From Vibrio barjaei (GTDB taxonomy: Bacteria; Pseudomonadota; Gammaproteobacteria; Enterobacterales; Vibrionaceae): a stretch of 64,000 bases of DNA. Each line of letters opens with the position of its first letter. Within the stretch, counting starts at the first letter, position 1. A model generated the notes under the pieces. That model was not told the DNA's origin, ran no database searches, and saw only the letters and a list, made by a program, of their open reading frames with translations. The position numbers and the translations under genes were made by a program. Positions 30,897-40,447 of the stretch are shown here, in pieces. The DNA lies in contig NZ_LQXO02000009.1 in assembly GCF_001639065.2 (NCBI RefSeq), positions 62,001-126,000 on the forward strand, in the 5' to 3' direction.

Positions 30897-31745
30897 ATGA
30901 TAGGTAAAATTTTAGGCGTATTTTTCGGCATGTTATTTGGCGGACCGTTAGGTGCGCTGTTCGGTTTATTCATTGGGCACCAGTTCGACAAAGCGAGACG
31001 ATTAAATCAAGGTGGTTTTGCACGAGGTGGATTTGGCGGTGCAGATCAAGCTAAACGACAAGAAGAATTTCTCACCTCTGCCTATGCTGTGATGGGGCAT
31101 GTTGCCAAAGCGAAAGGGCAAGTCACCAAAGAAGAGATTCAACTAGCGACCATTATGATGGATCGTATGAACCTTAATAGTGAGCAAAAAAGAGCAGCTC
31201 AAGAAGCGTTCCGCGAAGGGAAGTCGGCGGATTTTCCGTTAGAACGCATTCTTGATAAGGTCCGTATTTCATCGGGCGGTCGTCATGATCTGCTTCAGTT
31301 CTTTTTGGAACTGCAAATTTCAGCAGCCTTTGCTGACGGAAGTATCCACCCTGCTGAACGAGAAGTGTTGCACCGTATCGCACAAGGACTTGGTTTTTCT
31401 GCTCAGCAGTTGGAGCAGCGACTACGAATGCAAGAAGCTGCATTCCGATTCCAACAAGGTGGTAATTTCGGTGGCGGTCATTATCAAGGTGGTCAACAAT
31501 CAGGAAGTTGGCAGCAAGCGAGCAGCGCGTCGCAGCTTTCTGATGCTTATGATGTGCTTGGTGTGCCTGAAGATGCCGATGCGAAGACGCTCAAACGAGC
31601 TTATCGTAAACTGATGAATGAGCATCACCCAGATAAACTGATGGCTAAAGGTTTACCACCTGAAATGATGAATATGGCAAAAGAAAAATCGCAAGAGATT
31701 CAAAATGCCTATGATTTAATTAAGAAGGTGAAGGGATTTAAATAA
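30897..31745 (+). CDS. djlA: Co-chaperone DjlA
   Basis: 282 residues. Membrane-anchored DnaJ-like partner of DnaK. Single N-terminal Gly-rich membrane segment (GVFFGMLFGGPLGALFGLFIG), TerB-like middle region (about 60-190), Gly/Gln-rich linker (GGNFGGGHYQGGQQSG), and a C-terminal J domain with the HPD motif (EHHPDKL, about residue 245). Start 30897 (MIGKILGV) matches DjlA; an upstream in-frame start at 30828 is rejected. Divergent from lptD as in E. coli. DUF924 gene overlaps its stop. Confidence 0.95.
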   Translation: MIGKILGVFFGMLFGGPLGALFGLFIGHQFDKARRLNQGGFARGGFGGADQAKRQEEFLTSAYAVMGHVAKAKGQVTKEEIQLATIMMDRMNLNSEQKRAAQEAFREGKSADFPLERILDKVRISSGGRHDLLQFFLELQISAAFADGSIHPAEREVLHRIAQGLGFSAQQLEQRLRMQEAAFRFQQGGNFGGGHYQGGQQSGSWQQASSASQLSDAYDVLGVPEDADAKTLKRAYRKLMNEHHPDKLMAKGLPPEMMNMAKEKSQEIQNAYDLIKKVKGFK

Positions 31746-32287
31746 TGCAGACAGACAAGGATGTACTGGACTTTTGGTTTGGTGAGTTAACGCCCGCAGA
31801 TTGGTTCTCAGGAGATGAGGCATTAGATAGCCTCATTGAACAGCGCTTTTTGGCGCTGCATAATAAAGCCGCGCTCGGTGAGCTGTATACGTGGCGTCAA
31901 AGCTCACAAGGACGCCTAGCTGAAATCATAGTATTGGACCAATTTTCTCGGAATTTATATCGCGGTAAGCCTCAGTCATTTTTGTCCGACCCAATGGCGT
32001 TGGTACTCGCCCAAGAAGCGGTAGCATTAGGCGAAGATATGAAGCTAAGCGAAGAGCAACGTAGCTTCTTATACATGCCTTATATGCATAGCGAATCTTT
32101 GGTTGTTCATGAAGAGGCTGTGCGCTTGTTTAAACAAAGCGGTCTTGAAAATAACCTGGATTTTGAATATCGCCACAAAGTGATTATCGAGCGATTTGGC
32201 CGCTACCCACATCGGAATAAGATTTTAGGGCGACAATCTAGTGAGGAAGAGCTGGAATTTCTTACCCAGCCCGGCTCTAGTTTCTGA
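31745..32287 (+). CDS. DUF924 family protein
   Basis: 180 residues, DUF924 (TPR-like all-alpha fold), no signal peptide. Characteristic FWFGELTPADWFSGDEALD at the start, then EIIVLDQFSRNLYRG and FLYMPYMHSESL, and a conserved C-terminal RFGRYPHRNKILGR. Biochemical function unknown. Shares one base with the djlA stop (TAATG), so the two are translationally coupled; the pairing hints at a link with the DjlA co-chaperone but is not evidence of one. Confidence 0.9.
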   Translation: MQTDKDVLDFWFGELTPADWFSGDEALDSLIEQRFLALHNKAALGELYTWRQSSQGRLAEIIVLDQFSRNLYRGKPQSFLSDPMALVLAQEAVALGEDMKLSEEQRSFLYMPYMHSESLVVHEEAVRLFKQSGLENNLDFEYRHKVIIERFGRYPHRNKILGRQSSEEELEFLTQPGSSF

Positions 32288-32296
32288 GACGCGATA

Positions 32297-32320
32297 GGTC
32301 TAGGCAAGCAAGCCTAGACC
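32297..32320. terminator. Hairpin between convergent DUF924 and DUF547 genes
   Basis: 9-bp perfect arms ggtctaggc/gcctagacc, loop aagcaa, between two convergent genes; T-rich tail (TATTTTTTG) begins 10 bases later. Confidence 0.6.
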
Positions 32321-32326
32321 CTCATA

Positions 32327-33118
32327 CTATTTTTTGTTTAAAGCCCAATCGTAATCGTAGTCAATTTTACCCGCAAACCCTGTTAGTTTAGGGCTGTATT
32401 TTGCTATATGAGCGATGACACCACCTTGAGCTTCGAAGTCCTCAGCAAACCAGTCGTAAATCGATGAAAGTGTTGCTTTGTCACCGTTGATATTTGCCCC
32501 TTTATTTGAATTGATGAAAGTGCTTGCCGCCTGTTCCAGCAACGCTTCTGTATTGTTTGAGGTGAATGCTTGAGGTTGCAGGTTTGGACACCCTAAACTG
32601 GCGCAGTTAACGGCGTAATGGGTTCTTGGGTCATTCCAGATAGGACGAAGAATTCTGTGCTCAATATCATTAAGTGTCAGCGTCTGACCTGTAATGGTAA
32701 TGACGTCATCTCCCCAAGGTCCAAAGCTAAATAAACCACCCAGCTTTGTAATCGATTTTACTGGGTAATTATCCAAAATCAGGTCAACAGTAATCGCATT
32801 GTAGAGGTTCACCCAGTAAGCGTATTGTTCCGCTTTATTCAGCGTTCTAGGATCGATGGCTGCGAGTTCTGACAGATAACTTTTTAATTGCTGCTTATCG
32901 TTAGGAGAAACTCGAACATAACGTACCAAGGTATTGTCACCTTCTACTACCAGGTATTTATCGAGAAAGGCTTGCCAGCTTTGGTGTGACACGTTTTGAA
33001 GGTTTGCTTCATTACTAGAGTTCCAGTAAGCCCAAAGCTCAGATTTCGGCGCGGAAAACGCAGTAAAACTAAACAATATGAGAGAAGCCGTGAGTGCTTT
33101 AAGCAGTATTTTAACCAT
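32327..33118 (-). CDS. DUF547 domain-containing exported protein
   Basis: 263 residues with a signal peptide (ILLKALTASLILFSFTAFSAP). DUF547 domain: the motif YWVNLYNAITVDLIL and the paired Cys region HYAVNCASLGCPNLQP (Cys about residues 173 and 178, one of which acts as nucleophile-like residue in related cysteine-peptidase-fold proteins). Predicted periplasmic or secreted; function unknown. Convergent with the DUF924 gene and downstream of the leu operon terminator, so probably its own unit. Confidence 0.88.
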   Translation of the reverse strand: MVKILLKALTASLILFSFTAFSAPKSELWAYWNSSNEANLQNVSHQSWQAFLDKYLVVEGDNTLVRYVRVSPNDKQQLKSYLSELAAIDPRTLNKAEQYAYWVNLYNAITVDLILDNYPVKSITKLGGLFSFGPWGDDVITITGQTLTLNDIEHRILRPIWNDPRTHYAVNCASLGCPNLQPQAFTSNNTEALLEQAASTFINSNKGANINGDKATLSSIYDWFAEDFEAQGGVIAHIAKYSPKLTGFAGKIDYDYDWALNKK

Positions 33119-33188
33119 AGCAACGATCCATTTTATGTAACGCTATTCCATCAGACCTGTAAAGGTGCCGAGTTATTTCATTTGAGTG

Positions 33189-33217
33189 AAAAAAATCCCA
33201 GCACTTGGCTGGGATTT
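33189..33217 (-). terminator. leuABCD terminator
   Basis: 10-bp perfect stem aaatcccagc/gctgggattt, 5-base loop, with a T-run on the minus strand directly after leuD. Confidence 0.85.
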
Positions 33218-33235
33218 ATCAATTCGTTTTGACAT

Positions 33236-33838
33236 TTATTTTAGGAAGCTAGGAATGTTGGCTTCATAAGCTGCAATTTTGTCTTCGTGCTGCAACGTTA
33301 GACCAATGTTGTCTAGACCGTTTAATAGGCAGTGGCGACGGAATTCGTCAATCTCAAAGCTGTAAGACTTACCGTTAGCTGTTACTTTCATTGCTTCTAG
33401 GTCGACTGTTATCTCGGCACCTTCGTTTGCTTCGATGTATTGGAACAGTTCATCCACCTCTTGCTCCGTTAAACGAACTGGAACCATTTGGTTGTTGATA
33501 GAGTTGCCATAGAAGATATCAGCAAAGCTTGGAGCGATCATGACTTGAATGCCGTAATCTGCTAGTGCCCAGGGGGCGTGTTCACGCGAAGAGCCGCAAC
33601 CAAAGTTCTCACGAGCAAGTAAAATGCTAGCGCCTTGATAGCGAGGAGCATTCATGACAAATTCTGGATTGTCTTGCTTGCCTGCATCGTCCAAAAAGCG
33701 CCAGTCGTGGAAGAGATGTTTACCAAAACCAGTGCGAGTTACTTTCTGTAAAAACTGCTTAGGAATGATGGCATCGGTATCGACATTCGCTGCATCTAAA
33801 GGTACGACTAAGCCGGTGTGTTGTTTAAATCCTGACAT
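33236..33838 (-). CDS. leuD: 3-isopropylmalate dehydratase small subunit
   Basis: 200 residues (E. coli 201). With LeuC it isomerises 2- to 3-isopropylmalate in leucine synthesis. Typical N-terminus [25 protein letters not shown] and the swivel-domain [15 protein letters not shown] (about residue 78). Twelve bases after leuC; last gene of the leu operon. Confidence 0.98.
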   Translation of the reverse strand: MSGFKQHTGLVVPLDAANVDTDAIIPKQFLQKVTRTGFGKHLFHDWRFLDDAGKQDNPEFVMNAPRYQGASILLARENFGCGSSREHAPWALADYGIQVMIAPSFADIFYGNSINNQMVPVRLTEQEVDELFQYIEANEGAEITVDLEAMKVTANGKSYSFEIDEFRRHCLLNGLDNIGLTLQHEDKIAAYEANIPSFLK

Positions 33839-33851
33839 GTGGGTTTCCTTC

Positions 33852-35252
33852 TTAGTCTAGCTCTCTGATATCAACAAAATGACCTGCGATAGCCGCTGCG
33901 GCTGCCATTGCAGGACTCACTAGATGTGTACGACCGTCACGGCCTTGACGACCTTCAAAGTTACGGTTACTGGTAGAGGCACAGCGCTCATGTGGACCTA
34001 AGCGGTCATTGTTCATCGCTAGACACATTGAGCAGCCTGGCAAGCGCCATTCAAAGCCCGCTTCTTTAAAGATAGAGTCTAAGCCTTCTGCTTCAGCCTG
34101 AGCTTTTACCTGCTCTGAGCCAGGGACAATCAAAGCTTGCACATGATCTGCGACTTTACGACCTTTAGCGACAGCGGCTGCAGCACGCATATCTTCGATA
34201 CGAGAGTTAGTACAAGAACCCACAAACACTTTATCTACTGGGTAGTCTTTAAGTGATTTACCCGCTTCTAGACCCATATAAGCCAGCGCTTTTTCTGCAG
34301 ATGCTTTTTCTACTGGGTCAGCAAAGCTTTCTGGTGATGGAATAGGTTGGTCAACGGCAATCACTTGGCCAGGGTTGGTACCCCAAGTAACCTGAGGTTT
34401 TATATCGGCACCGTTTAGTGTAACGACAGCGTCAAACTTAGCATCGTCATCGGTTTTAAAGGTTTTCCAGTATTCAACGGCAGCATCCCAGTCAGCGCCT
34501 TGAGGAGTGAACTTACGACCTTTTAGATACTCAAACGTCGTCTCATCAGGAGCGATAAGACCTGCTTTCGCACCAAGTTCGATAGCCATGTTACATACCG
34601 TCATACGACCTTCCATAGAAAGGTCAGTAATCGCTTCACCACAGAACTCAACAACGTAACCCGTACCACCTGCTGCTGTGGTTTCACCGATAATGGCTAG
34701 GACGATATCTTTTGCCGTTACACCGGGAGCCACTTTACCTTTGACTTCAATCTTCATCGCTTTAGCGCGAGATTGTTTTAGTGTCTGAGTCGCTAGGACG
34801 TGTTCTACTTCTGAGGTACCAATGCCAAATGCCAATGAACCAAATGCACCGTGAGTGGCGGTGTGTGAATCACCACAAACAATGGTCATCGCCGGTAGCG
34901 TAATACCAAGCTCTGGGCCCATAACATGAACAATACCTTGGTATTTATGATTGATATCGTACAGTGTCACCCCAAATTCTTCGCAGTTCTTGGATAGCGT
35001 TTCCATCTGGATACGCGCCATTTCACCAGAGGCGTTGATGTCTTTGGTCGTTGTCGAAACGTTGTGATCCATCGTCGCGAAAGTCTTACCTACTTGACGT
35101 ACTTGGCGACCTTTTTCGCGCAGACCATCAAATGCTTGAGGAGATGTCACTTCATGAACCAAGTGACGATCGATATATAGGATTGGGTTTTCACCCTCCG
35201 CTTCTACGGCGACGTGTGCATCGTAGACTTTTTCGTATAGTGTTTTTGACAT
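33852..35252 (-). CDS. leuC: 3-isopropylmalate dehydratase large subunit
   Basis: 466 residues (E. coli 466). Aconitase-family [4Fe-4S] enzyme. Cluster Cys residues: VGSCTNSR (about 347) and [10 protein letters not shown] (about 407-410). DHNVSTT and [12 protein letters not shown] are also present. ATG 35252 (MSKTLYEKV) has AAGGAAT upstream; an earlier in-frame start at 35279 is not supported. Lies 60 bases after leuB. Confidence 0.98.
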   Translation of the reverse strand: MSKTLYEKVYDAHVAVEAEGENPILYIDRHLVHEVTSPQAFDGLREKGRQVRQVGKTFATMDHNVSTTTKDINASGEMARIQMETLSKNCEEFGVTLYDINHKYQGIVHVMGPELGITLPAMTIVCGDSHTATHGAFGSLAFGIGTSEVEHVLATQTLKQSRAKAMKIEVKGKVAPGVTAKDIVLAIIGETTAAGGTGYVVEFCGEAITDLSMEGRMTVCNMAIELGAKAGLIAPDETTFEYLKGRKFTPQGADWDAAVEYWKTFKTDDDAKFDAVVTLNGADIKPQVTWGTNPGQVIAVDQPIPSPESFADPVEKASAEKALAYMGLEAGKSLKDYPVDKVFVGSCTNSRIEDMRAAAAVAKGRKVADHVQALIVPGSEQVKAQAEAEGLDSIFKEAGFEWRLPGCSMCLAMNNDRLGPHERCASTSNRNFEGRQGRDGRTHLVSPAMAAAAAIAGHFVDIRELD

Positions 35253-35312
35253 TGCTAAATTCCTTGCTTCTTCCGCCACGCCCTCAAAGGCGTAGCGAAG
35301 GCGATGTTGTAA

Positions 35313-36431
<1,119 letters not shown>

Positions 36432-36443
36432 TTATATTTCTTA

Positions 36444-36486
36444 AGCCCCTTGAAAACTATTGTCTGTACAACAACAGCAAGGGGCT
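36444..36486 (-). other. Stem between leuA and leuB
   Basis: 9-bp arms agccccttg/caaggggct with a 25-base loop, in the 120-base leuA-leuB gap. No T-run follows on the minus strand, so it may be an RNA-processing or stability stem rather than a terminator. Confidence 0.4.
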
Positions 36487-36521
36487 AAATTTTCCTATGG
36501 TCTTGGGAATGAACGCTTACC

Positions 36522-38069
36522 TTAGACCGCTTCTACTTTTTTCTGCTTCATCTCTTCAATCTGATCAGCGCGATGAATACTATTGATAACATGAAGTAGG
36601 GCTTGACCAGAAGCTTCAACGATATCCGTTGAGACACCAGTACCGTGATATTTGCGACCCTTGTAGTTAGCAATAATATCTGCTTGGCCTAAACCATCTT
36701 CGCCTTCACCTTTTGCAGTCAAGTCAAACTTATCTAGAACAATGTCGTAACCCGTCACGCGATAGATACATTGATAAAGTGCATCAACAGGACCATTACC
36801 GACTGCCGCCTCACATTTCTCTTCGTCACCACATTGAATCTTGATGCTTGTCGTCGCCATGATGCTGCCAGATTGAACGCTTAGATAGTTCAACTTAAAG
36901 AAGTCGTCTTCGGCACGCAAGTTCGCAAAGTGCATTAATGCTTCTAAATCGTAATCAAAGACCTGACCTTTACGATCCGCTAGCTTTAAGAAATCTTCAT
37001 ATAGCGTGTCTAGGTTGTATTCGTTCTCGTTGTAACCCATAGCATCCATATGACTCTTAACAGCAGCTCGACCAGAACGACTCGTTAGGTTCAATGCTTT
37101 GTCTTTTAAGCCAATAGATTCCGGCGTCATGATCTCGTAGGTATTTTTGTTTTTTAACATACCGTCTTGGTGAATGCCTGAAGAGTGGCTAAATGCATTC
37201 GCACCAACAATTGCTTTGTTGTCTTGAATTGGCATGTTGCATAGCTGGGAAACCAGTTTACTGGTGCGATGGATTTCTTGATGTTGCAGGCCAGTATGAA
37301 CACCTAGAAGTTCTTGGCGCGTTTTTATAATCATCGCAATTTCTTCTAGAGAGCAGTTACCTGCGCGCTCACCGATACCATTGATGGTACCTTCAATTTG
37401 GCGAGCACCTGCTTGGACTGCTGCGATAGAGTTAGCCACCGACATGCCTAAGTCATCATGGCAGTGCACCGAAATAATCGCTTTGTCGATGTTAGGAACT
37501 CGATTGAAAAGGGTTTGGATGATGCCACCGAATTCGTTTGGAACCGTGTAGCCTACCGTGTCTGGAATATTGATGGTACTTGCGCCAGCATCAATAGCGG
37601 CTTCGACCATACGGCAAAGGTTGTCGATTGGTGTGCGTCCTGCATCTTCACAAGAGAACTCTACGTCGTCGGTGTAGTTACGTGCATGTTTCACCGCTTT
37701 TACGCCCATCTCGACCACATCGTCATAGCTACGACGCAATTTATCTTGAACGTGAACCGTTGAGGTAGAGATGAACGTGTGAATACGGAATGCTTCTGCG
37801 ACTTTTAACGCTTCAGCGGCGGCATCAATATCTTTAGCCACTGCGCGTGACAATGCACAAACTCGACTGTTTTTGATGTGTTTAGCGATGGTTTGCACTG
37901 ACTCAAAGTCACCTGGAGAGGAGATAGGGAAGCCAGCTTCAATAACATCAACACCTAGACGCTCGAGCGCATAAGCAATTTGCAGTTTCTCTTTAACTGT
38001 CAGACTTGCTGAAAGTGCTTGCTCGCCGTCACGCAATGTGGTGTCGAATATTATCACCTGATCTTTCAT
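36522..38069 (-). CDS. leuA: 2-isopropylmalate synthase
   Basis: 515 residues. First committed step of leucine synthesis: condenses 2-ketoisovalerate and acetyl-CoA, feedback-inhibited by leucine. N-terminal TIM barrel with [16 protein letters not shown] (residues 8-23), metal-binding [13 protein letters not shown] (about 202), and the C-terminal LeuA dimer/regulatory domain (from about 390). AGAGGAAGC ribosome site. First structural gene of the operon; leader peptide and attenuator lie upstream. Confidence 0.98.
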   Translation of the reverse strand: MKDQVIIFDTTLRDGEQALSASLTVKEKLQIAYALERLGVDVIEAGFPISSPGDFESVQTIAKHIKNSRVCALSRAVAKDIDAAAEALKVAEAFRIHTFISTSTVHVQDKLRRSYDDVVEMGVKAVKHARNYTDDVEFSCEDAGRTPIDNLCRMVEAAIDAGASTINIPDTVGYTVPNEFGGIIQTLFNRVPNIDKAIISVHCHDDLGMSVANSIAAVQAGARQIEGTINGIGERAGNCSLEEIAMIIKTRQELLGVHTGLQHQEIHRTSKLVSQLCNMPIQDNKAIVGANAFSHSSGIHQDGMLKNKNTYEIMTPESIGLKDKALNLTSRSGRAAVKSHMDAMGYNENEYNLDTLYEDFLKLADRKGQVFDYDLEALMHFANLRAEDDFFKLNYLSVQSGSIMATTSIKIQCGDEEKCEAAVGNGPVDALYQCIYRVTGYDIVLDKFDLTAKGEGEDGLGQADIIANYKGRKYHGTGVSTDIVEASGQALLHVINSIHRADQIEEMKQKKVEAV

Positions 38070-38121
38070 GTTTGCTTCCTCTTTGTACAGGTTAATCGTT
38101 TACGTCCAGTTCAATCGATAT

Positions 38122-38153
38122 AAAAAAACCCGCTTGTCTAAGCGGGTTTTTTT
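38122..38153 (-). terminator. leu operon attenuator
   Basis: Stem cccgctt/aagcggg, 4-base loop, flanked by A7 and T7, so a strong intrinsic terminator on the minus strand. It lies 31 bases after the leucine-rich leader peptide and 53 before leuA, exactly where a leucine attenuator belongs. Confidence 0.88.
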
Positions 38154-38184
38154 ATAATTCTTAGTGGTGTTTTTCGTCCACAAC

Positions 38185-38247
38185 CTACCCGCGCGATGTT
38201 TTCACGATAAGGAGGAGGTTCAGGAGTAGAGAAAAACGTAATGACAC
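38185..38247 (-). CDS. leuL: leu operon leader peptide
   Basis: A 20-residue ORF, too short for usual gene callers, reading (V/M)SLRFSLLLNLLLIVKTSRG. It opens with GTG at 38247 preceded at 9 bases by GGAA, and stops with TAG. Seven of 20 residues are Leu: TTA, CTA-CTC-CTG, then Asn, then CTC-CTC-CTT. The N-terminus SLRFSLLLN echoes the E. coli leader MSHIVRFTGLLLLN. Stalling at the Leu runs when leucyl-tRNA is scarce should prevent the 38122 terminator from forming. A GTG further upstream in frame is possible but has no ribosome site. Function is inferred from position and composition. Confidence 0.82.
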   Translation of the reverse strand: MSLRFSLLLNLLLIVKTSRG

Positions 38248-38376
38248 TGTTATGCATTCCACAAAATTAAGTTACAAGATTAGTACCGCACTCAAGCTCA
38301 TGCGTCAAGGGTTAATCTGATTTTTCTTGGATATCGGATCAGTGAGCGCTGCAGTCTTAACGTTTTTAATAGTAAA

Positions 38377-38458
38377 TTAATCATATGATTAAATTGTGAT
38401 GAATTATTGTTCTGCATAAAGCAAAGGTATCAGTCCTATAATTAATCTTGTGATTAAT
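38377..38458. promoter_or_regulatory. Twin TTAATC-N4-GATTAA operators upstream of tetR
   Basis: Two copies of the same inverted repeat: 38377-38392 (ttaatcatatgattaa, a perfect 16-bp palindrome) and 38442-38457 (ttaatcttgtgattaa, part of an 18-bp symmetric ATTAATC-N4-GATTAAT). Centres are 65 bases apart. They lie just before the TetR gene and probably bind it, giving autoregulation and control of the efflux genes. Confidence 0.72.
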
Positions 38459-38473
38459 AATTAAGGTTAAATT

Positions 38474-39130
38474 ATGCAGCCTGTGGAACAAGAGAAGAGA
38501 AAGGTAGGCCGCCCTAGAAAGCAAACTGACGCTCGACAAAAGCTACTAGAGCATGCTCGTGAACTGTTTGTTGTCATGCCATACGATAAAGTATCGACTC
38601 GTCTGATTGCGCAAAGAGCGGGTGTCAATATTGCGATGATTCGTTACTACTTTGGCAACAAAGAGGGGCTATTTGAAACCATGGTTCGTGAAACCATCGC
38701 CCCGATGAAAAACAAAATGGATGAAGTTTTTATGAAAGGCGATCATCGTAACTTGTTTGATTTTATGCGTATCTATTATCACGAAATGAACAAAGTTCCC
38801 CAGTTTCCGCGTTTAATCGCTCAAATCATGCATATGCCTCCCTCGGCAACACAGAGACGACTGTTTGAAAAAGTGTTTGTTGATCTTGCTCGCCCAGACC
38901 ATGACCTGATGTTTGGTCGACTGCAACAGGCTGGGTATTTACGTGATGATATTGATCCGAAGCTTTGTAAAGTATCGTTCATATCACTCATGGTGTTTCC
39001 GTTTGTCGCGCCACCTGCCATGTTGCAATTACACGGAATCGAACTGAATGAAGCCTTTCTAGATGAGTTGCTCGAACACAACATCTCATTGCTATCGCGT
39101 GCGCTGTTACGTGATCCTACTAACGACTAA
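38474..39130 (+). CDS. TetR/AcrR family transcriptional regulator
   Basis: 218 residues. N-terminal TetR HTH: DARQKLLEHARELFVVMPYDKVSTRLIAQRAG then NIAMIRYYFGNKEGLFETMV (about residues 48-67), the standard recognition-helix region. The basic leader VGRPRKQ is common in this group. The C-terminal ligand domain is unlike named members, so the inducer is unknown. It lies 15 bases before the membrane-fusion protein gene on the same strand and its upstream region has two matched palindromes, so it probably represses its own operon. Confidence 0.9.
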   Translation: MQPVEQEKRKVGRPRKQTDARQKLLEHARELFVVMPYDKVSTRLIAQRAGVNIAMIRYYFGNKEGLFETMVRETIAPMKNKMDEVFMKGDHRNLFDFMRIYYHEMNKVPQFPRLIAQIMHMPPSATQRRLFEKVFVDLARPDHDLMFGRLQQAGYLRDDIDPKLCKVSFISLMVFPFVAPPAMLQLHGIELNEAFLDELLEHNISLLSRALLRDPTND

Positions 39131-39145
39131 TCAGAATGTGACCTT

Positions 39146-40447
39146 ATGACGTCTAAAAATAAAAAGCTGTTATTTTTTCCTGCCTTTGCAGTTGGTGTAA
39201 TTGCGCTCATTGCAGCAATAAACCTGAGACCCGATGTGCCAACGAAACCCGCTGGAGATCGCTCAAGAGTAGTGGATACCATGACTCTGGAACCTCAGAT
39301 GTCAGCGCCTATCGCAATTGGCTTTGGTCGAGCTGAACCGAAAGTTGAGTGGAAGGCCATCGCTGAGGTGACAGGAGCGGTGGTTTACAAGCATCCAAAT
39401 TTAGAAAAAGGCACCGTGGTAGCGGCGGGAACGGAAATTCTTCGTATTGACCCTTTAGATTACGAACTCAAGCTATCACAGGCGATTGCCGACCTTAAAT
39501 CAAGCGAAACTCAACTGGCTCGTTTAGATCAAGAAGAGACAAACCTGAAACAAACACTATCTATTGAGATAAATCGCTTACAGCTCGCGGAAAACGAATA
39601 CCAGCGTCGTGTGGACCTCAATAAGCGTGGCCTAACGTCTCAGTCTGATGTCGATACTCAAAAACAAAATATGCTGTCGCAGAAAAAGCTGGTTCAAGAT
39701 ATTGAAAACCAATTGGCATTGATGCCGGATGAAAGGGGAGTCTCCCAAGCTTTGGTGAAAGTGAACCAAGCGAAAGTAGATGAAGCGAAGCGCTCATTGG
39801 AAAAAACACGTATTGTTTTGCCCGTTACGATGCGTGTTTCGGAAGTAGATGCTGAGTTAAACCAAGTGGTGAACTTGCAGCAAACCATGGTCACAGCCCA
39901 CCTTAACGACGTGATGGAAGTAGAAGCGCAGTTGTCGATTCACGATTTGCAGCTGTTGTCGAATACCCTGAATTGGGATGAGAGCCAAAGTGGTAACGTT
40001 GAATTAAATAAGCTGCAAGCCACTGTGGAACTGAGTAGTGGAAACCTTACGGCAACGTGGCCAGCTAAAGTGGCACGTGTCAGCGAAACCGTTGATGCCA
40101 ACCAAGCGACAGCAGGTGTGATTCTAGAAGTTTCTCAATTACCAAGCAACAACGGCCTTGCGGGTACGCCTGTGCTGGTCAATGGGATGTTTGTAAAAGC
40201 AACCATTGAAGGACAGAAACAGCCTTCTTGGCTCGTGCCTGAACGCGCATTGCACGGCGATAAAATATATTTGATGAACGATGAAAATCGCCTTGAAATG
40301 CGGTCGGTACAAGTTTCTTACCGTAGGGATAATCAAGTGATCATTACTGGTGACTTACAGCAAGGTGAAAAAGTGATTCTGAACGATATTTTGCCCGCTA
40401 TTGAAGGAATGTTAGTTAGAGAAAGCATCGATGAGGCAAGCCAATGA
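39146..40447 (+). CDS. RND efflux periplasmic adaptor (membrane fusion protein)
   Basis: 433 residues, HlyD/AcrA-type. One N-terminal membrane anchor (LLFFPAFAVGVIALIAAIN), lipoyl half-motifs around residues 75-110, and a long coiled-coil hairpin (about 110-230, Gln/Leu/Glu-rich). No lipobox Cys was seen. Adaptor between the RND pump and an outer-membrane channel. ATGA overlap (4 bases) with the pump gene. No outer-membrane channel gene follows, so the pump probably uses TolC or another encoded elsewhere. Confidence 0.92.
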   Translation: MTSKNKKLLFFPAFAVGVIALIAAINLRPDVPTKPAGDRSRVVDTMTLEPQMSAPIAIGFGRAEPKVEWKAIAEVTGAVVYKHPNLEKGTVVAAGTEILRIDPLDYELKLSQAIADLKSSETQLARLDQEETNLKQTLSIEINRLQLAENEYQRRVDLNKRGLTSQSDVDTQKQNMLSQKKLVQDIENQLALMPDERGVSQALVKVNQAKVDEAKRSLEKTRIVLPVTMRVSEVDAELNQVVNLQQTMVTAHLNDVMEVEAQLSIHDLQLLSNTLNWDESQSGNVELNKLQATVELSSGNLTATWPAKVARVSETVDANQATAGVILEVSQLPSNNGLAGTPVLVNGMFVKATIEGQKQPSWLVPERALHGDKIYLMNDENRLEMRSVQVSYRRDNQVIITGDLQQGEKVILNDILPAIEGMLVRESIDEASQ

